Assembly: GCF_002285795.1 (NCBI RefSeq)
Contig: NZ_CP022961.1
Span: 310,001 to 374,000 of the forward strand
Direction of reading: 5' to 3'
Length of the DNA: 64,000 nucleotides
Source: Plantactinospora sp. KBS50
GTDB lineage: Bacteria > Actinomycetota > Actinomycetes > Mycobacteriales > Micromonosporaceae
The first letter of the stretch is position 1, and every line of letters begins with the position of its first letter. The notes under the pieces are model-generated. The model had not been told where the DNA came from, did not search any database, and saw only the letters and a program-made list of their open reading frames with translations. Positions 1 to 8,795 of this stretch are shown in pieces. A program made the position numbers and the translations under genes.

Positions 1-977
1 CCGGACAGCCCGGGGGCGTCCACGGGCAGACCGACCTGGCAGTCCTGCGGCCGGATGCCGACGACCACCCGCCGGCCGGGCTCGGCCGTAGCGCAGCCCG
101 TCAGCAGCGATCCGGCCGCGCCGACCCGCGCCAGCACCCGGCCATCCCGGTGCTCGACGACCCCGGGAAGCAGATTGATCTTCGGCTCCCCGACGAAGTC
201 GGCGACGAACACGGTGGCGGGATCGTCGAAGATCTCGTCGGGGGTGCCGAACTGCACGATGACCCCGGCGTTCATCACGGCGATCTGATCGGCGAGGCTC
301 AGCGCCTCGAGTTGGTCGTGCGTCACGACGATCGTGGTGTAGCCGAACTCGCGCTGGAGCATCTTCAGCTCCCGCCGTACGCGTTGACGCTGCCCCGCGT
401 CCAGGTGTGACAGCGGCTCGTCGAGCAGCAGCACCGGCGGGTTGCGGATGAGCGCCCGGGCGAGGGCGACCCGCTGCTTCTGCCCGCTGGACAGGGCCGC
501 CGGCCGCAGCGGCAGCAACTCGGTCATCTCCAGCCGCGCGGCCAGGTGGTCGACCCGCCGGTCGGCGTCCCTGACCTTGCGGGCCCTGAGTCCGTACGCG
601 AGGTTCTCCCGGACGTTCAGCGGAGGGTAGAGCGCGTAGCTCTCGAAGCCCACGCCGATGTTCCGCCTGCCCGCCGGGAGCGCGGCGACGGACTGGTCAC
701 CGATCCGGATGTCGCCCCCGGTCACGGTCTCCAGGCCCGCGATCATCCGCAGCGTGGTGGTCTTTCCGCAGCCCGAGGGCCCGAGCAGCGCGACCAGGCT
801 GCCGGCCTCGATGTGCAGGTCGATGCCCTTGACCGCCTCGAAGGACCTGCGTCCGCGGCTGAGATAGGTCTTGCGCAGGCCCCGCAACGTCAGGCTCCGT
901 GCGCCGGCGGCGGGTTCCGCCCGCCGTCCGGACGCGACGTCCCGCTCGGGGTCCCGCGGGGTGACGGAGGTGTTCAT
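1..977 (-). CDS. ABC sugar/polyol importer ATP-binding protein (second ATPase, 3' end cut by window)
   Basis: ATPase subunit of a carbohydrate (CUT1/MalK-UgpC-like) importer, hydrolysing ATP at the inner face of the membrane. Reading from the ATG at 977, the protein has Walker A (GPSGCGKT), a signature LSSGQ instead of LSGGQ, Walker B (LLLDEP) and the start of a C-terminal TOBE-like regulatory region, which runs off the left edge. The usual Q-loop glutamine is Glu (FESYALYP). The start overlaps the stop of the upstream ATPase gene (ATGA), so it is the last visible gene of the operon. MalK-type ATPases are about 360-380 aa, so only a short C-terminal part is missing. Two different ATPases beside one permease pair recall glycerol-type GlpS/GlpT systems; the substrate is inferred, not seen. 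Confidence 0.9.
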   Translation of the reverse strand, partial: MNTSVTPRDPERDVASGRRAEPAAGARSLTLRGLRKTYLSRGRRSFEAVKGIDLHIEAGSLVALLGPSGCGKTTTLRMIAGLETVTGGDIRIGDQSVAALPAGRRNIGVGFESYALYPPLNVRENLAYGLRARKVRDADRRVDHLAARLEMTELLPLRPAALSSGQKQRVALARALIRNPPVLLLDEPLSHLDAGQRQRVRRELKMLQREFGYTTIVVTHDQLEALSLADQIAVMNAGVIVQFGTPDEIFDDPATVFVADFVGEPKINLLPGVVEHRDGRVLARVGAAGSLLTGCATAEPGRRVVVGIRPQDCQVGLPVDAPGLS

Positions 978-2128
978 CGGCCCTCCCCGGACGTGGCCGC
1001 CTGCGGCGACCGTTGCGGTTGTGCCGCGCCCGAACCCAGACGCGCGGCATCGCCGTCGCCGTCCGCGGCGGCGAACAGGTGCACGTGTTCGTACGAGATC
1101 TGCAGCCGGACCCGCTCGCCCTCGCGCAATCCGTGCTCGCTGACCACGACGACCAACCGGCCGCCCACCTCGACGGTGAGTTCGACGAGCCTGCCGAGTC
1201 GTTCCGAGAGCCGGACGGTGCCGTCGAAACAGAGCGTCCCGTCGGTCTGGTCGTCTGCCGGGACCAGGCGCAGGTCCCGGGGACGGAGACCGAGCTGGGC
1301 CCGCTGACCGGCGGACAGCGCGGTCCCTGGCGGCACCGGGAGCGCGATCGCCCCGGCGGCGGCCCGCAGCATCCCGTCCTCGGCCTCGGCCGCGAGCAGG
1401 TTGATCTCGGGCTGACCGAGGGACCTGGCCACGAACGTGTCGACGGGCGTGTGCCAGAGGGCCTGCGGGGTGCCGATCTGGACCAGGTGCCCGGCGCGCA
1501 GCACGGCGAGCCGGTCGCCGAGCGCCAGCGCCTCCTGGTAGTCGTGGGTGACGTAGAGGGAGGTCGTGCTCGACATCGCGCCGAGCTGCTTGAGTTCGGC
1601 GCGCATCTGGGCCCGCAGCTTGGCGTCCAGGTGCGAAAGCGGCTCGTCCAGCAGGTACACCTCGGCGGGACGGACCAGCACGCGGCCGAGGGCGACCCGC
1701 TGGCGCTGCCCGTTGGACAGCTCGGCGGGGAACCGCTCCAGCAGGGCGCCGATGCCGAGTGTACCGGCGACGGCGTCGATCCGGTCACGCTGCTGGTCCG
1801 GCGGGTAGCTGCCGCTGCGCCCCGAGCGCAGCGGCGAGGCGAGGTTCTCGAACACCGTCTTCTGCGGGTAGAGGGCGTAACTCTCGAACGCCATCGCCAC
1901 GTTCCGGTGGTACGGCTCGACACCTGCCATGTTCCGGCCGGCGATGTGCACCTCTCCGGCGTCGACGTCGACCAGTCCGGCCACGCTCCTGAGGGTGGTC
2001 GTCTTGCCCGCGCCGGAGGGGCCGAGGACGACGAAGAACTCGCCGTCGCGGACATCGAGGTCCAGACCGGCCAGCGCGGTCTTGGCCCCGTAGCGCTTGG
2101 TCAGGCCCCGGATCGTCACCGCGCCCAT
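974..2128 (-). CDS. ABC sugar/polyol importer ATP-binding protein (first ATPase)
   Basis: 384-aa MalK/UgpC-like ATPase. Walker A GPSGAGKTTT lies near residue 37, the signature is LSNGQRQRVALGR and Walker B is LLDEPLSHLD, followed by a His-switch region (VTHD) and a C-terminal TOBE/OB domain of about 130 aa. As in its partner, the Q-loop residue is Glu (FESYALYP) and the signature is non-canonical. It overlaps the upstream permease gene by 4 nt (ATGA) and the downstream ATPase by 4 nt, indicating translational coupling. The two ATPases may form a heterodimer on the two permeases; that is inference. The pairing resembles polyol (glycerol) importers more than maltose importers. Confidence 0.92.
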   Translation of the reverse strand: MGAVTIRGLTKRYGAKTALAGLDLDVRDGEFFVVLGPSGAGKTTTLRSVAGLVDVDAGEVHIAGRNMAGVEPYHRNVAMAFESYALYPQKTVFENLASPLRSGRSGSYPPDQQRDRIDAVAGTLGIGALLERFPAELSNGQRQRVALGRVLVRPAEVYLLDEPLSHLDAKLRAQMRAELKQLGAMSSTTSLYVTHDYQEALALGDRLAVLRAGHLVQIGTPQALWHTPVDTFVARSLGQPEINLLAAEAEDGMLRAAAGAIALPVPPGTALSAGQRAQLGLRPRDLRLVPADDQTDGTLCFDGTVRLSERLGRLVELTVEVGGRLVVVVSEHGLREGERVRLQISYEHVHLFAAADGDGDAARLGSGAAQPQRSPQAATSGEGR

Positions 2129-2994
2129 CAGGCCTTCACCGCCCCGAACGACAAACCCCGCACCAGGTAGCGCTGGATGGTCAGGGCGAGCGCCAACGGC
2201 GGGAGCACGCCGATGATGGCGGCGGCCGCGGTCAGGTTGTAGTACGCCTGACCGCCGCCGCCGAGGTACTTGGAGATGGCCACGGTCACGGTGGCCGCGT
2301 CACTGTCGGTCAGGATCAGGGGAAAGACGTAGTTGTTCCAGGCGAAGACGAAGGCCAGCAACGCCGCCGCGGCGATCCCGGGCCGCACCATCGGCAGGGC
2401 GACCATGAGGAACGTCCGCAGCCGGGAGTAGCCGTCGAGCAGGGCGGCGTGTTCCAGGTCCTCGGGAAGGTCCTGGAAGTACGAGCGCAGGATCCACACC
2501 ACGAGTGGCATGGTGACCAGTTGCAGGACCCAGATCTGGCCGGCGTTCGTGTCGAACAGCCCGAGCTGGTTGTAGATGACGAACAGCGGCACCACGACCA
2601 TCAACTCCGGGGCGAACCGGAAGGACAGCATGGTGAACATCAGGTTGTCGGAGCCGCGGAACCGCCAGCGCCCGGCGGCGTAGGCCGCCGGAATGCCGAT
2701 CAGCAGGGAGACCAGGACCGCGCCGCCGCTGTTGATCAGCGTGTTGACCAGGGCACTCCGGTAGTCGACGCTGGTCACCGCCGCGCCCTCGTGGGACAGC
2801 ACGGTGTGGTAGTTCGCCCAGGTCGGGGAGAACTGGAAGTACGTGGTGGTCTGTTCGGCGCGGCTCTTCAGCGACAGCAGCACCATCCAGGCGATGGGAA
2901 ACAGCGAGAAGGCGAACCAGGCGAGGATGCCCAGATCCGCGAGCACGGAGCCGGTGGTGAGGCGTCGCCGTCCGGGCATGAGTTCTGCGGCCAT
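2128..2994 (-). CDS. Carbohydrate ABC transporter permease, MalG type
   Basis: 288-aa inner-membrane permease of the binding-protein-dependent transport family. About six hydrophobic helices are visible, the first at residues 20-40 (ILAWFAFSLFPIAWMVLLSL). The EAA loop that docks the ATPase is present (EHAALLDGYSRLRTFLMVALP) near residue 190. It lies 1 nt after the MalF-type permease gene and overlaps the first ATPase gene, so it belongs to the same polycistron. Length is typical for MalG-like subunits. Confidence 0.93.
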   Translation of the reverse strand: MAAELMPGRRRLTTGSVLADLGILAWFAFSLFPIAWMVLLSLKSRAEQTTTYFQFSPTWANYHTVLSHEGAAVTSVDYRSALVNTLINSGGAVLVSLLIGIPAAYAAGRWRFRGSDNLMFTMLSFRFAPELMVVVPLFVIYNQLGLFDTNAGQIWVLQLVTMPLVVWILRSYFQDLPEDLEHAALLDGYSRLRTFLMVALPMVRPGIAAAALLAFVFAWNNYVFPLILTDSDAATVTVAISKYLGGGGQAYYNLTAAAAIIGVLPPLALALTIQRYLVRGLSFGAVKA

Positions 2995-2995
2995 G

Positions 2996-3955
2996 TCAGT
3001 CCCCCGCTCCCGCGGCCCGTCGCTGTGTCCGCCCGAGCACCTTGACCAGATAGCTGGCCGCCAGGTACACGATGGCCCACAGGATGAACATGTACGTGCT
3101 GCCGCGCGAGTAGTTGAAGTTGATGATGGAGTCCTCGTACGCGCCGACCTGCAGGGACCGCGTCGCCGTCCCGGGGCCGCCCGCGGTCAGCACCTCGATG
3201 ATGTCGAAGACCTTCAGACAGTCCATGAACCGGAAGATCACCGCTACCAGGATGTAGGGCCACATCATCGGCAGCATCAGCCGGCGGAACATGTAGAACC
3301 ATCTCGCGCCGTCCACCTCGGATGCCTCGAAGGGCTCGCGGGGCAACGACCGGATGCCGGCGAGGACGAGAATCGCCACGAACGGCGTGTACGTCCACAC
3401 GTCGACCAGCACGATGGAGTACAGCGCCCGCTCCCGGCTCAGGAAGTCGAAGGTGGAGCCGAGCCCGAGAATGTGGTTCAGCGCGCCGAACTGCGGATTG
3501 AACAGGAGCTTCCAGATCACGCCGGCGATGACCGGAGCGACCATCAGCGGCAGGATGAGCACCTTCTCGAAGACCCGCCCGATCAGGCTGGAGCGGTTGA
3601 GGAGCAGGGCGATCCCCACGCCCAGGACGGTCTCGACGAGCGTGGCAAGGCACGCGAACACGAGGGTGAACCGCACGCTGCCCCAGAACTCGCCGCTGGT
3701 CACGACGCTCCGGAAGTTCTCCAGCCCGACGAACGAGGGCAGCGGGTTGGTCGCCGCGTAGTCCAGCACCGAGTAGTAGACCCCGAGCGCGAAGGGGTAG
3801 AGGATCCCGACGATGAGCGCGACGGCGGGCACGGCGAGCAGGTACGGCCGCGCCCTGCGCCGCCACGCGGGTACGGCGGGGACCGGCCTTACGCCTCCCG
3901 CCCTCCCCTCGGGCGCCCGTTGCGGCGACCGAGGGGTTTCCTGGGTGGTAGTCAC
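2996..3955 (-). CDS. Carbohydrate ABC transporter permease, MalF type
   Basis: Partner permease of the importer, about 320 aa, with a cytoplasmic Arg/Pro-rich N-terminus and six predicted membrane segments. The first is PYLLAVPAVALIVGILYPFA. The EAA loop reads FEASEVDGARWFYMFRRLML. The GTG at 3955 was chosen because GAAGGA lies upstream of it; a GTG at 3982 would add nine residues and is possible. The gene follows the binding-protein gene by about 40 nt and directly precedes the MalG-type permease. Confidence 0.9.
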   Translation of the reverse strand: MTTTQETPRSPQRAPEGRAGGVRPVPAVPAWRRRARPYLLAVPAVALIVGILYPFALGVYYSVLDYAATNPLPSFVGLENFRSVVTSGEFWGSVRFTLVFACLATLVETVLGVGIALLLNRSSLIGRVFEKVLILPLMVAPVIAGVIWKLLFNPQFGALNHILGLGSTFDFLSRERALYSIVLVDVWTYTPFVAILVLAGIRSLPREPFEASEVDGARWFYMFRRLMLPMMWPYILVAVIFRFMDCLKVFDIIEVLTAGGPGTATRSLQVGAYEDSIINFNYSRGSTYMFILWAIVYLAASYLVKVLGRTQRRAAGAGD

Positions 3956-3993
3956 CTCGACATCGCTTCCTTCGAACCTCACCTCGACCGACG

Positions 3994-5426
3994 TCAGCCA
4001 GCGTTGACCTTGCTGGTGTTCGCCTGCGCGAGTTGGTTCAGCCTGGTGCCCGCGTCGGCTCCGGCGTAGATGTCCTGCAGCGCCACCGCCCAGTCCTCGG
4101 TGGTCTCGAAGAACTTCTTCTGCGGGGTGAACTGGATCTTCGTACTGTCGACGACCTTCTCGAAGGTCTCAAGGTAGCCGGGAAATCCGCCCATGGTCTG
4201 CTTGAATGCGCTGTCGAACACGGACCTGCGGGTGGGGTCGGGGAACACGCCCTGCGAGGTCGCCTTGCTCATCGCCTGCTTGCCGGTGGCCCACTGGATG
4301 AACAGCCACGCGGCCAGCTTGTTCTTCGAGGCCGAGTTCATCGCCAGCGACCACGTCCACAGGTTGGTGGCGTAGCTGCCGTCGGGGCCGGCCGGGCCGG
4401 GGTGCCAGGCGAGGTTGCCCGCCTCCTTGCTCGCGCCCTTGACGTTCTTGGGGTAGGTCGCGCTGTCGGCGTCGTAGACCATCATGGCCCGGCCGTCGCC
4501 GAGGTCCCCGGTGCAGTCCGGGTACTCGTACGTCGTCCACGACGTGGGGCCGGCCTGCTTGGCGAGTTCGACCCACTTCCTGGTGAAGTCCACGGCGGCC
4601 GGAGAGTTCATCGCGGCCGTGTACGTGGTGCCGTCCACCGTGTAGTCCCGGCCGCCCTCGCGGGAGAGCTGGGTCATGAACCCGGGGTGGATGGTCGCCC
4701 ACGACCGTGATCCCCGGAACGCCACCCCGTACCGGTTCTGTGACCGGTCGGTCAGGTCGATGGCGAGTTGGACGAAGTCGTCGAAGGTCTCCGCGGGGTG
4801 ATTCCCCGGGAGTCGAAGTACTTCTTGTTGTACGCGACCACGTTCGTCTCGAAGCCCCACGGGATGGCCCACTGGCCGCCGCTGCCGAGCGAGCTTCCCG
4901 GCTTGAAGTCCCAGCGGGTCGAGGTCCGCAGGCCCTCGTAGATGTCCTCGAAGTCGTAGTCGGGGTCGGTCGCGGCCGAGTTCTCCAGCCAGGGTGTGAG
5001 GTCCTCCATCCAGCCGGGCGGACCGTAGGTCCAGATGAAGTAGGCGCCGGTCATGAAGACGTCGTGGGCGCCCGAGCCACCTGCGAGTTCGGTGTTGAGC
5101 TTGGTGAAGTAGTCGGCTTCGGGCACCAGGTCGGCCTGGACGGTGATGCCGGTGAGTTCGGTGAACTCCTTCAGGAGTGGGGCGAAGCTCTGCTGGTACG
5201 GGTGCGGCGTCTGGAGGATCTTGATGGTCGCCCCCTTCGCCTTCTTCCAGTCGAAGGCGCCGGTGACCGCGTTGGCGCCGTTCTCCGCGTCCGGCGCGGT
5301 CCCGCCGGTGCCGACTCCGCACGCGGCCAGCGCCGGAGCCGAGGTGATACCGGCCGCGGCGAGACCGAGGCCCTTCAGGACGTTGCGCCGGCTCCAGGCC
5401 GGACCGGAGGCGGGTGGACGACTCAT
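3994..5426 (-). CDS. Sugar/polyol ABC transporter substrate-binding lipoprotein (frameshifted as sequenced)
   Basis: Extracellular solute-binding protein (family 1), first gene of the importer operon. The ATG at 5426 is preceded by GAGGAGGAA. The N-terminus has a twin-arginine motif (SRRNVLK, residues 12-18) and a lipobox LAAC with Cys36, so export by Tat and lipid anchoring are predicted. The reading frame changes near 4795-4798: the N-terminal part ends in YFDSRGITP, and AETFDDFVQLAIDL continues in the next frame. One extra C in the CCCC run would join them as GITPAETFDD and give about 477 aa, normal for the family. Four other genes here show the same error type, so sequencing error is favoured over a real pseudogene. 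Confidence 0.85.
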
Positions 5427-5636
5427 GAGCGTTCCTCCTCGAAGGTCACCGACGCGCGGCCGGGACGGGAGTGTGGGGGTGTGGGGGTGTGGGTGGGCGA
5501 GGGGGAGGGCCGGCCACGCCCGCCGGCAGCGTCCGGGCGATGTCTGGCGGTCCCACTCGGACGTTCAGCCCTCCTCGCCCGGTGGCTGCTGCTTCGAAAT
5601 GTTCGTGCAACACTAGAAGCTCCGTGGACACTTGTC

Positions 5637-5652
5637 CAGAACTAATGTTCTG
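5637..5652. promoter_or_regulatory. Putative SorC-type operator in the divergent promoter
   Basis: Perfect inverted repeat CAGAAC-TAAT-GTTCTG in the 285-bp gap between the importer operon and its regulator. This is the expected place for autoregulation and repression of both directions. Assignment to the SorC-type protein is inference from position only. The rest of the gap holds GTGTGGG tandem repeats (about 5470-5500) and no gene. Confidence 0.4.
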
Positions 5653-5711
5653 CCGTACGGTTGCTCAGCACATTCGGCGCTCGACCGCGATCAGGGGGGA
5701 GAATTCACGCC

Positions 5712-6797
5712 ATGGCGTCCGCGAATGTCCCCCCTTCCCGATTCCCGGTACACCAGTTGGTGCTGGCCTCTCGGCTGTACTACCTGGACGACCTCACCCA
5801 GGCGGAGATCGCCGCCCGGCTCGGCGTCAGCCGCGCCAGCGTCAGTCGGCTGTTGTCCGAGGCGCGCCGGCAGGGGATCGTCAAGATCGAGATTTCCTCG
5901 CCCACCCTTGCGGACACGGCGGAACTTGCCCGCGCCACCGCTCAGTCGCTGGGCCTGACCGCCGTACACCTGACGGAGCCGGCCGACAACGGGCTGGTCG
6001 CCGCCGCCAACATCGGACCGGCCCTCAGCGACGCGCTCACGGCCGCGAACCTCGGCCCGGGCGACGTCCTGCTCACCGCGAGCGGCCGGATGGTGTACGA
6101 GTCGTCCCGGGCGCCGCTGCCCCGGCTGCCCGGCATCGTCATCGCGCCAATGCTCGGCGGCCGGGACGAGCCCGACGCCTGGTACCAACCGAACGAGATC
6201 GCCCGCAACTTCTGCGAGCGGACCGGTGGACGTCCGGCGTTCCTGTACGCGCCGGCGCTTCCCGGCCCCGACCTGTATCCGATGCTCCGCAGTGAGCCCT
6301 CGATCTGCCGCGTCCTGGACCTTTGGGCTACGGCCAGTTGCGCGGTGATCGGCGTGGGAGCACCGCCGCTGAGCCGCTCGTCGCTCCCGTCCTTCGTCCC
6401 CGCCGACGCGGTATCGCTGCGGGAGGCCGTCGGCGATGTCGTCTCGCGGTTCTACGACGGCAGGGGTCGGGAGGTGGCCTTCCCCGGTAGCGAACGCCTG
6501 CTGTCCACGCCGTTGGCGACGCTTCGTGAGATTCCGGTGGTCATCGCGGTCGGAGCCGGACGGGAGAAGGTCAACTCCATCCTGGTCGGCGCCCGCGCCG
6601 GATACTTCGACCGCCTGGTGACCGACGTCGAAACAGCGGAGTTGCTGCTGTCGGCCGCCGCCGGAGCCCCGGACCCGACCGCCCCCGACCCGACCGCTCC
6701 GGACCCGACCGCCCCCGACCCGACCGCCCACGGCCCGATTGCTCCCGGCCACGACGGCGAGCGCCGGTCGACGAACCGCTCACGAACGCCCAGCTGA
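5712..6797 (+). CDS. SorC/DeoR-like sugar-binding transcriptional regulator
   Basis: 361-aa regulator of the SorC family (sugar-binding central glycolysis/LsrR type). An N-terminal HTH lies at about residues 22-45 (DLTQAEIAARLGVSRASVSR), followed by a sugar-isomerase-like effector domain. The ATG at 5712 was chosen for the AGGGGGGAGAA sequence upstream. The C-terminus carries four tandem APDPT repeats, a low-complexity tail not typical of the family. Divergent from the importer operon and followed 38 nt later by a polyol dehydrogenase, it probably senses the imported sugar, polyol or phosphorylated product. Confidence 0.9.
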   Translation: MASANVPPSRFPVHQLVLASRLYYLDDLTQAEIAARLGVSRASVSRLLSEARRQGIVKIEISSPTLADTAELARATAQSLGLTAVHLTEPADNGLVAAANIGPALSDALTAANLGPGDVLLTASGRMVYESSRAPLPRLPGIVIAPMLGGRDEPDAWYQPNEIARNFCERTGGRPAFLYAPALPGPDLYPMLRSEPSICRVLDLWATASCAVIGVGAPPLSRSSLPSFVPADAVSLREAVGDVVSRFYDGRGREVAFPGSERLLSTPLATLREIPVVIAVGAGREKVNSILVGARAGYFDRLVTDVETAELLLSAAAGAPDPTAPDPTAPDPTAPDPTAHGPIAPGHDGERRSTNRSRTPS

Positions 6798-6835
6798 AAG
6801 CCCCACAAGCGCGGACCGTCGGAGGAGACCGAATC

Positions 6836-7837
6836 ATGCGTTGCGTAACCATCCATGCCCCCGGCGACATCCGGGTCGGCGAGATGCCGGACCCGGTGCC
6901 CGGCCCGGGCGAGAGCCTCGTGCAGATCACCAGCGTGGGGCTGTGTGGATCCGATCTCCACTGGTTCACCGAGGGCGCCATCGGCGACGCCGTGCTGACC
7001 AAGCCGCTCGTGCTCGGCCACGAGATCGCGGGCATCGCCGTCACGGGCCCCCTGGCCGGCCGCAGCGTCGGCCTCGACCCGGCGCAACCGTGCCACGACT
7101 GCCGCGAATGCCGCACCGGGCTGGAACACCTCTGTACCCGGATGTCGTTCGCGGGCCACGGGCGCACCGACGGCGGCCTCCGCGAGCTGATGGCCTGGCC
7201 CGATCGGCAGATCCACGAGCTGCCCGACGGCTACGACCCCTCCTGCGGCACCCTCCTGGAACCGCTCGGCGTCGCCGTCCACTCCGCCGACCTCGCCCAC
7301 CTGCGGCACGGGTGGAAGGTCGCGGTGGTGGGATGCGGCCCGATCGGCCTGATGCTGATCGAGCTTGCCGCGATGGCCGGTTGTGACGTGCTGGCCGTCG
7401 AGCCGCTCAGCCACCGCCGGGCGGCCGCCCGACGGGCCGGTGCCAGCGTCGCGGTGGCGCCGGAGGAGGTCACCCCCAAGTCGGTACTCGACGGCGGATA
7501 CGACGTCGCTTTCGAGGTCAGCGGGGCCGACGACGGGCTCGAACGAGCCGGCGTACTCGTCCGGCCCGGCGCCCGGATCGTCCTCGTCGGCATCCCGGAC
7601 GAGGACTCCACAACCTTTCAGGCGTCGTTGCTGCGTCGCAAGGGGCTCACCCTGGCCTGCGCCCGACGCATGACCGAAAGTGCCTACGCGCGGGCGATCG
7701 ACCTCGGCTCCCGGACGGCGGTGGACCTGCCCTGGCTCGTCTCCCAGCGCTACCCTCTCGCCGACGCGGCAAAGGCGTTCGAGGCCGCGGCGGGTCGCGG
7801 GGGCCTCAAGGTCGTCATCGATGTGGCGGCCAGCTGA
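6836..7837 (+). CDS. Zinc-dependent polyol/alcohol dehydrogenase (L-idonate/sorbitol dehydrogenase-like)
   Basis: 333-aa medium-chain dehydrogenase. Catalytic zinc ligands are visible as Cys37 (CGSD) and His62-Glu63 (GHE). The structural zinc site uses Cys86, Cys89, Cys92 and Cys100. The NAD(P)-binding Rossmann motif GCGPIG is near residue 166. It most resembles L-idonate 5-dehydrogenase and sorbitol/threonine-type enzymes. AGGAG lies just before the ATG. Its position behind the SorC regulator and importer suggests it oxidises the imported polyol or sugar acid; the exact substrate cannot be told. Confidence 0.9.
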   Translation: MRCVTIHAPGDIRVGEMPDPVPGPGESLVQITSVGLCGSDLHWFTEGAIGDAVLTKPLVLGHEIAGIAVTGPLAGRSVGLDPAQPCHDCRECRTGLEHLCTRMSFAGHGRTDGGLRELMAWPDRQIHELPDGYDPSCGTLLEPLGVAVHSADLAHLRHGWKVAVVGCGPIGLMLIELAAMAGCDVLAVEPLSHRRAAARRAGASVAVAPEEVTPKSVLDGGYDVAFEVSGADDGLERAGVLVRPGARIVLVGIPDEDSTTFQASLLRRKGLTLACARRMTESAYARAIDLGSRTAVDLPWLVSQRYPLADAAKAFEAAAGRGGLKVVIDVAAS

Positions 7838-7862
7838 CCACCCGGGTGCTAGCCGCGCGCTG

Positions 7863-7903
7863 CCGGCGCCAAGCCGCGGACGCACCGCAACGCGGGGCGC
7901 CGG
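7863..7903. terminator. Weak hairpin between convergent genes
   Basis: CCGGCGCC at 7863-7870 pairs with GGCGCCGG at 7896-7903 across a 25-nt loop. It lies between the dehydrogenase stop and the convergent membrane-protein stop. No U-tract is present. Confidence 0.3.
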
Positions 7904-7946
7904 TCACCCGAAGTGGTACGCCTCCGGACGCGGCAGCGCCGAAGGA

Positions 7947-8606
7947 TCAGCCGAGGGACAGCGCCTGCAATTCGGCGATCACGCGCTGCATCGGCCGGGT
8001 GAATTGATGGCGGAACCCCTGGGACAGCTCGTACGGTCCGATGAACTCGGACAATACCGGCAGTTTTTCGAGGTCGTCCTCCTGCCGTGCCTGGGTGGAG
8101 GGCAGGAATCCTTCGTACTCGGTCACCAGGGTTCGAAGGTATTCCTCGGCACTGACAACCGCGGCCGTCACGTCAGGGTTCTCCGGAAACAGAGTGCTGT
8201 CCGCGCGCATCATGGCCACCATGCCCTCGAGCCACAGCTGGGCGTCGAGGACAACCTGCAGGAGCTCGTCATATCGCCCCACCTTCACCCGAGGCCCGGC
8301 CCTCCTCGAACCCGGGGCCAGGGCCTGGGCGCGTAACAGGCGTCGGGCGCGTTTGACGGACTGGTACTGCTCGATCGTGTCCCGAAGCCAGCGCTGACGG
8401 GCCTCGCGCAACACGATCGAGCGGTCCTCATCGCGCCGCGCGCGCTGGTTCCGCTCGTCGGCCTGGCGGTTGAGGGCCTGGTAGAGCAGCGATGTCCCAC
8501 CGCCCAGGACGGCCACGAGGAGGAATTGCAGCAGCGTCTTGTACGCCTCCGTGCCGAGGACGCGGCTCGCGAGTTCGCGCCGGCTGACCAGGGCGGCCGT
8601 GAGCAA
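7947..8606 (-). CDS. Hypothetical membrane protein with coiled-coil region, divergent from kinase-like gene
   Basis: About 219 aa from the TTG at 8606. The N-terminal third has a membrane segment (LLQFLLVAVLGGGTSLLYQAL). It is followed by a charged helical stretch rich in Arg/Glu and a helical C-terminal domain ending in MQRVIAELQALSLG. An earlier hydrophobic segment (AAIVATVLVGLLLTAALV) lies in frame upstream of the TTG. No ATG or GTG exists between it and the in-frame stop near 8690, so the true start may be a rare codon such as ATC at 8678, 6 nt after a TAGTAT box. No family was recognised. It is divergent from the kinase-like gene and may share its promoter region. Confidence 0.65.
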   Translation of the reverse strand: MLTAALVSRRELASRVLGTEAYKTLLQFLLVAVLGGGTSLLYQALNRQADERNQRARRDEDRSIVLREARQRWLRDTIEQYQSVKRARRLLRAQALAPGSRRAGPRVKVGRYDELLQVVLDAQLWLEGMVAMMRADSTLFPENPDVTAAVVSAEEYLRTLVTEYEGFLPSTQARQEDDLEKLPVLSEFIGPYELSQGFRHQFTRPMQRVIAELQALSLG

Positions 8607-8795
8607 CAGGCCGACCAGGACGGTTGCGACAATGGCGGCGGTAAGCCGGCGGCTGGGCCGGTTGCGCTGTGCTTTGATGGCCCGATACTAGTGGTCAGCG
8701 GCGAGTCGTGGCCCGCGTGGATCGGGCGGCCAGATCAGAACAGATCGACTCGGGGTCCTACCCTGCTGGTCTCGACGACAGGGAGCCGCTCCAGG

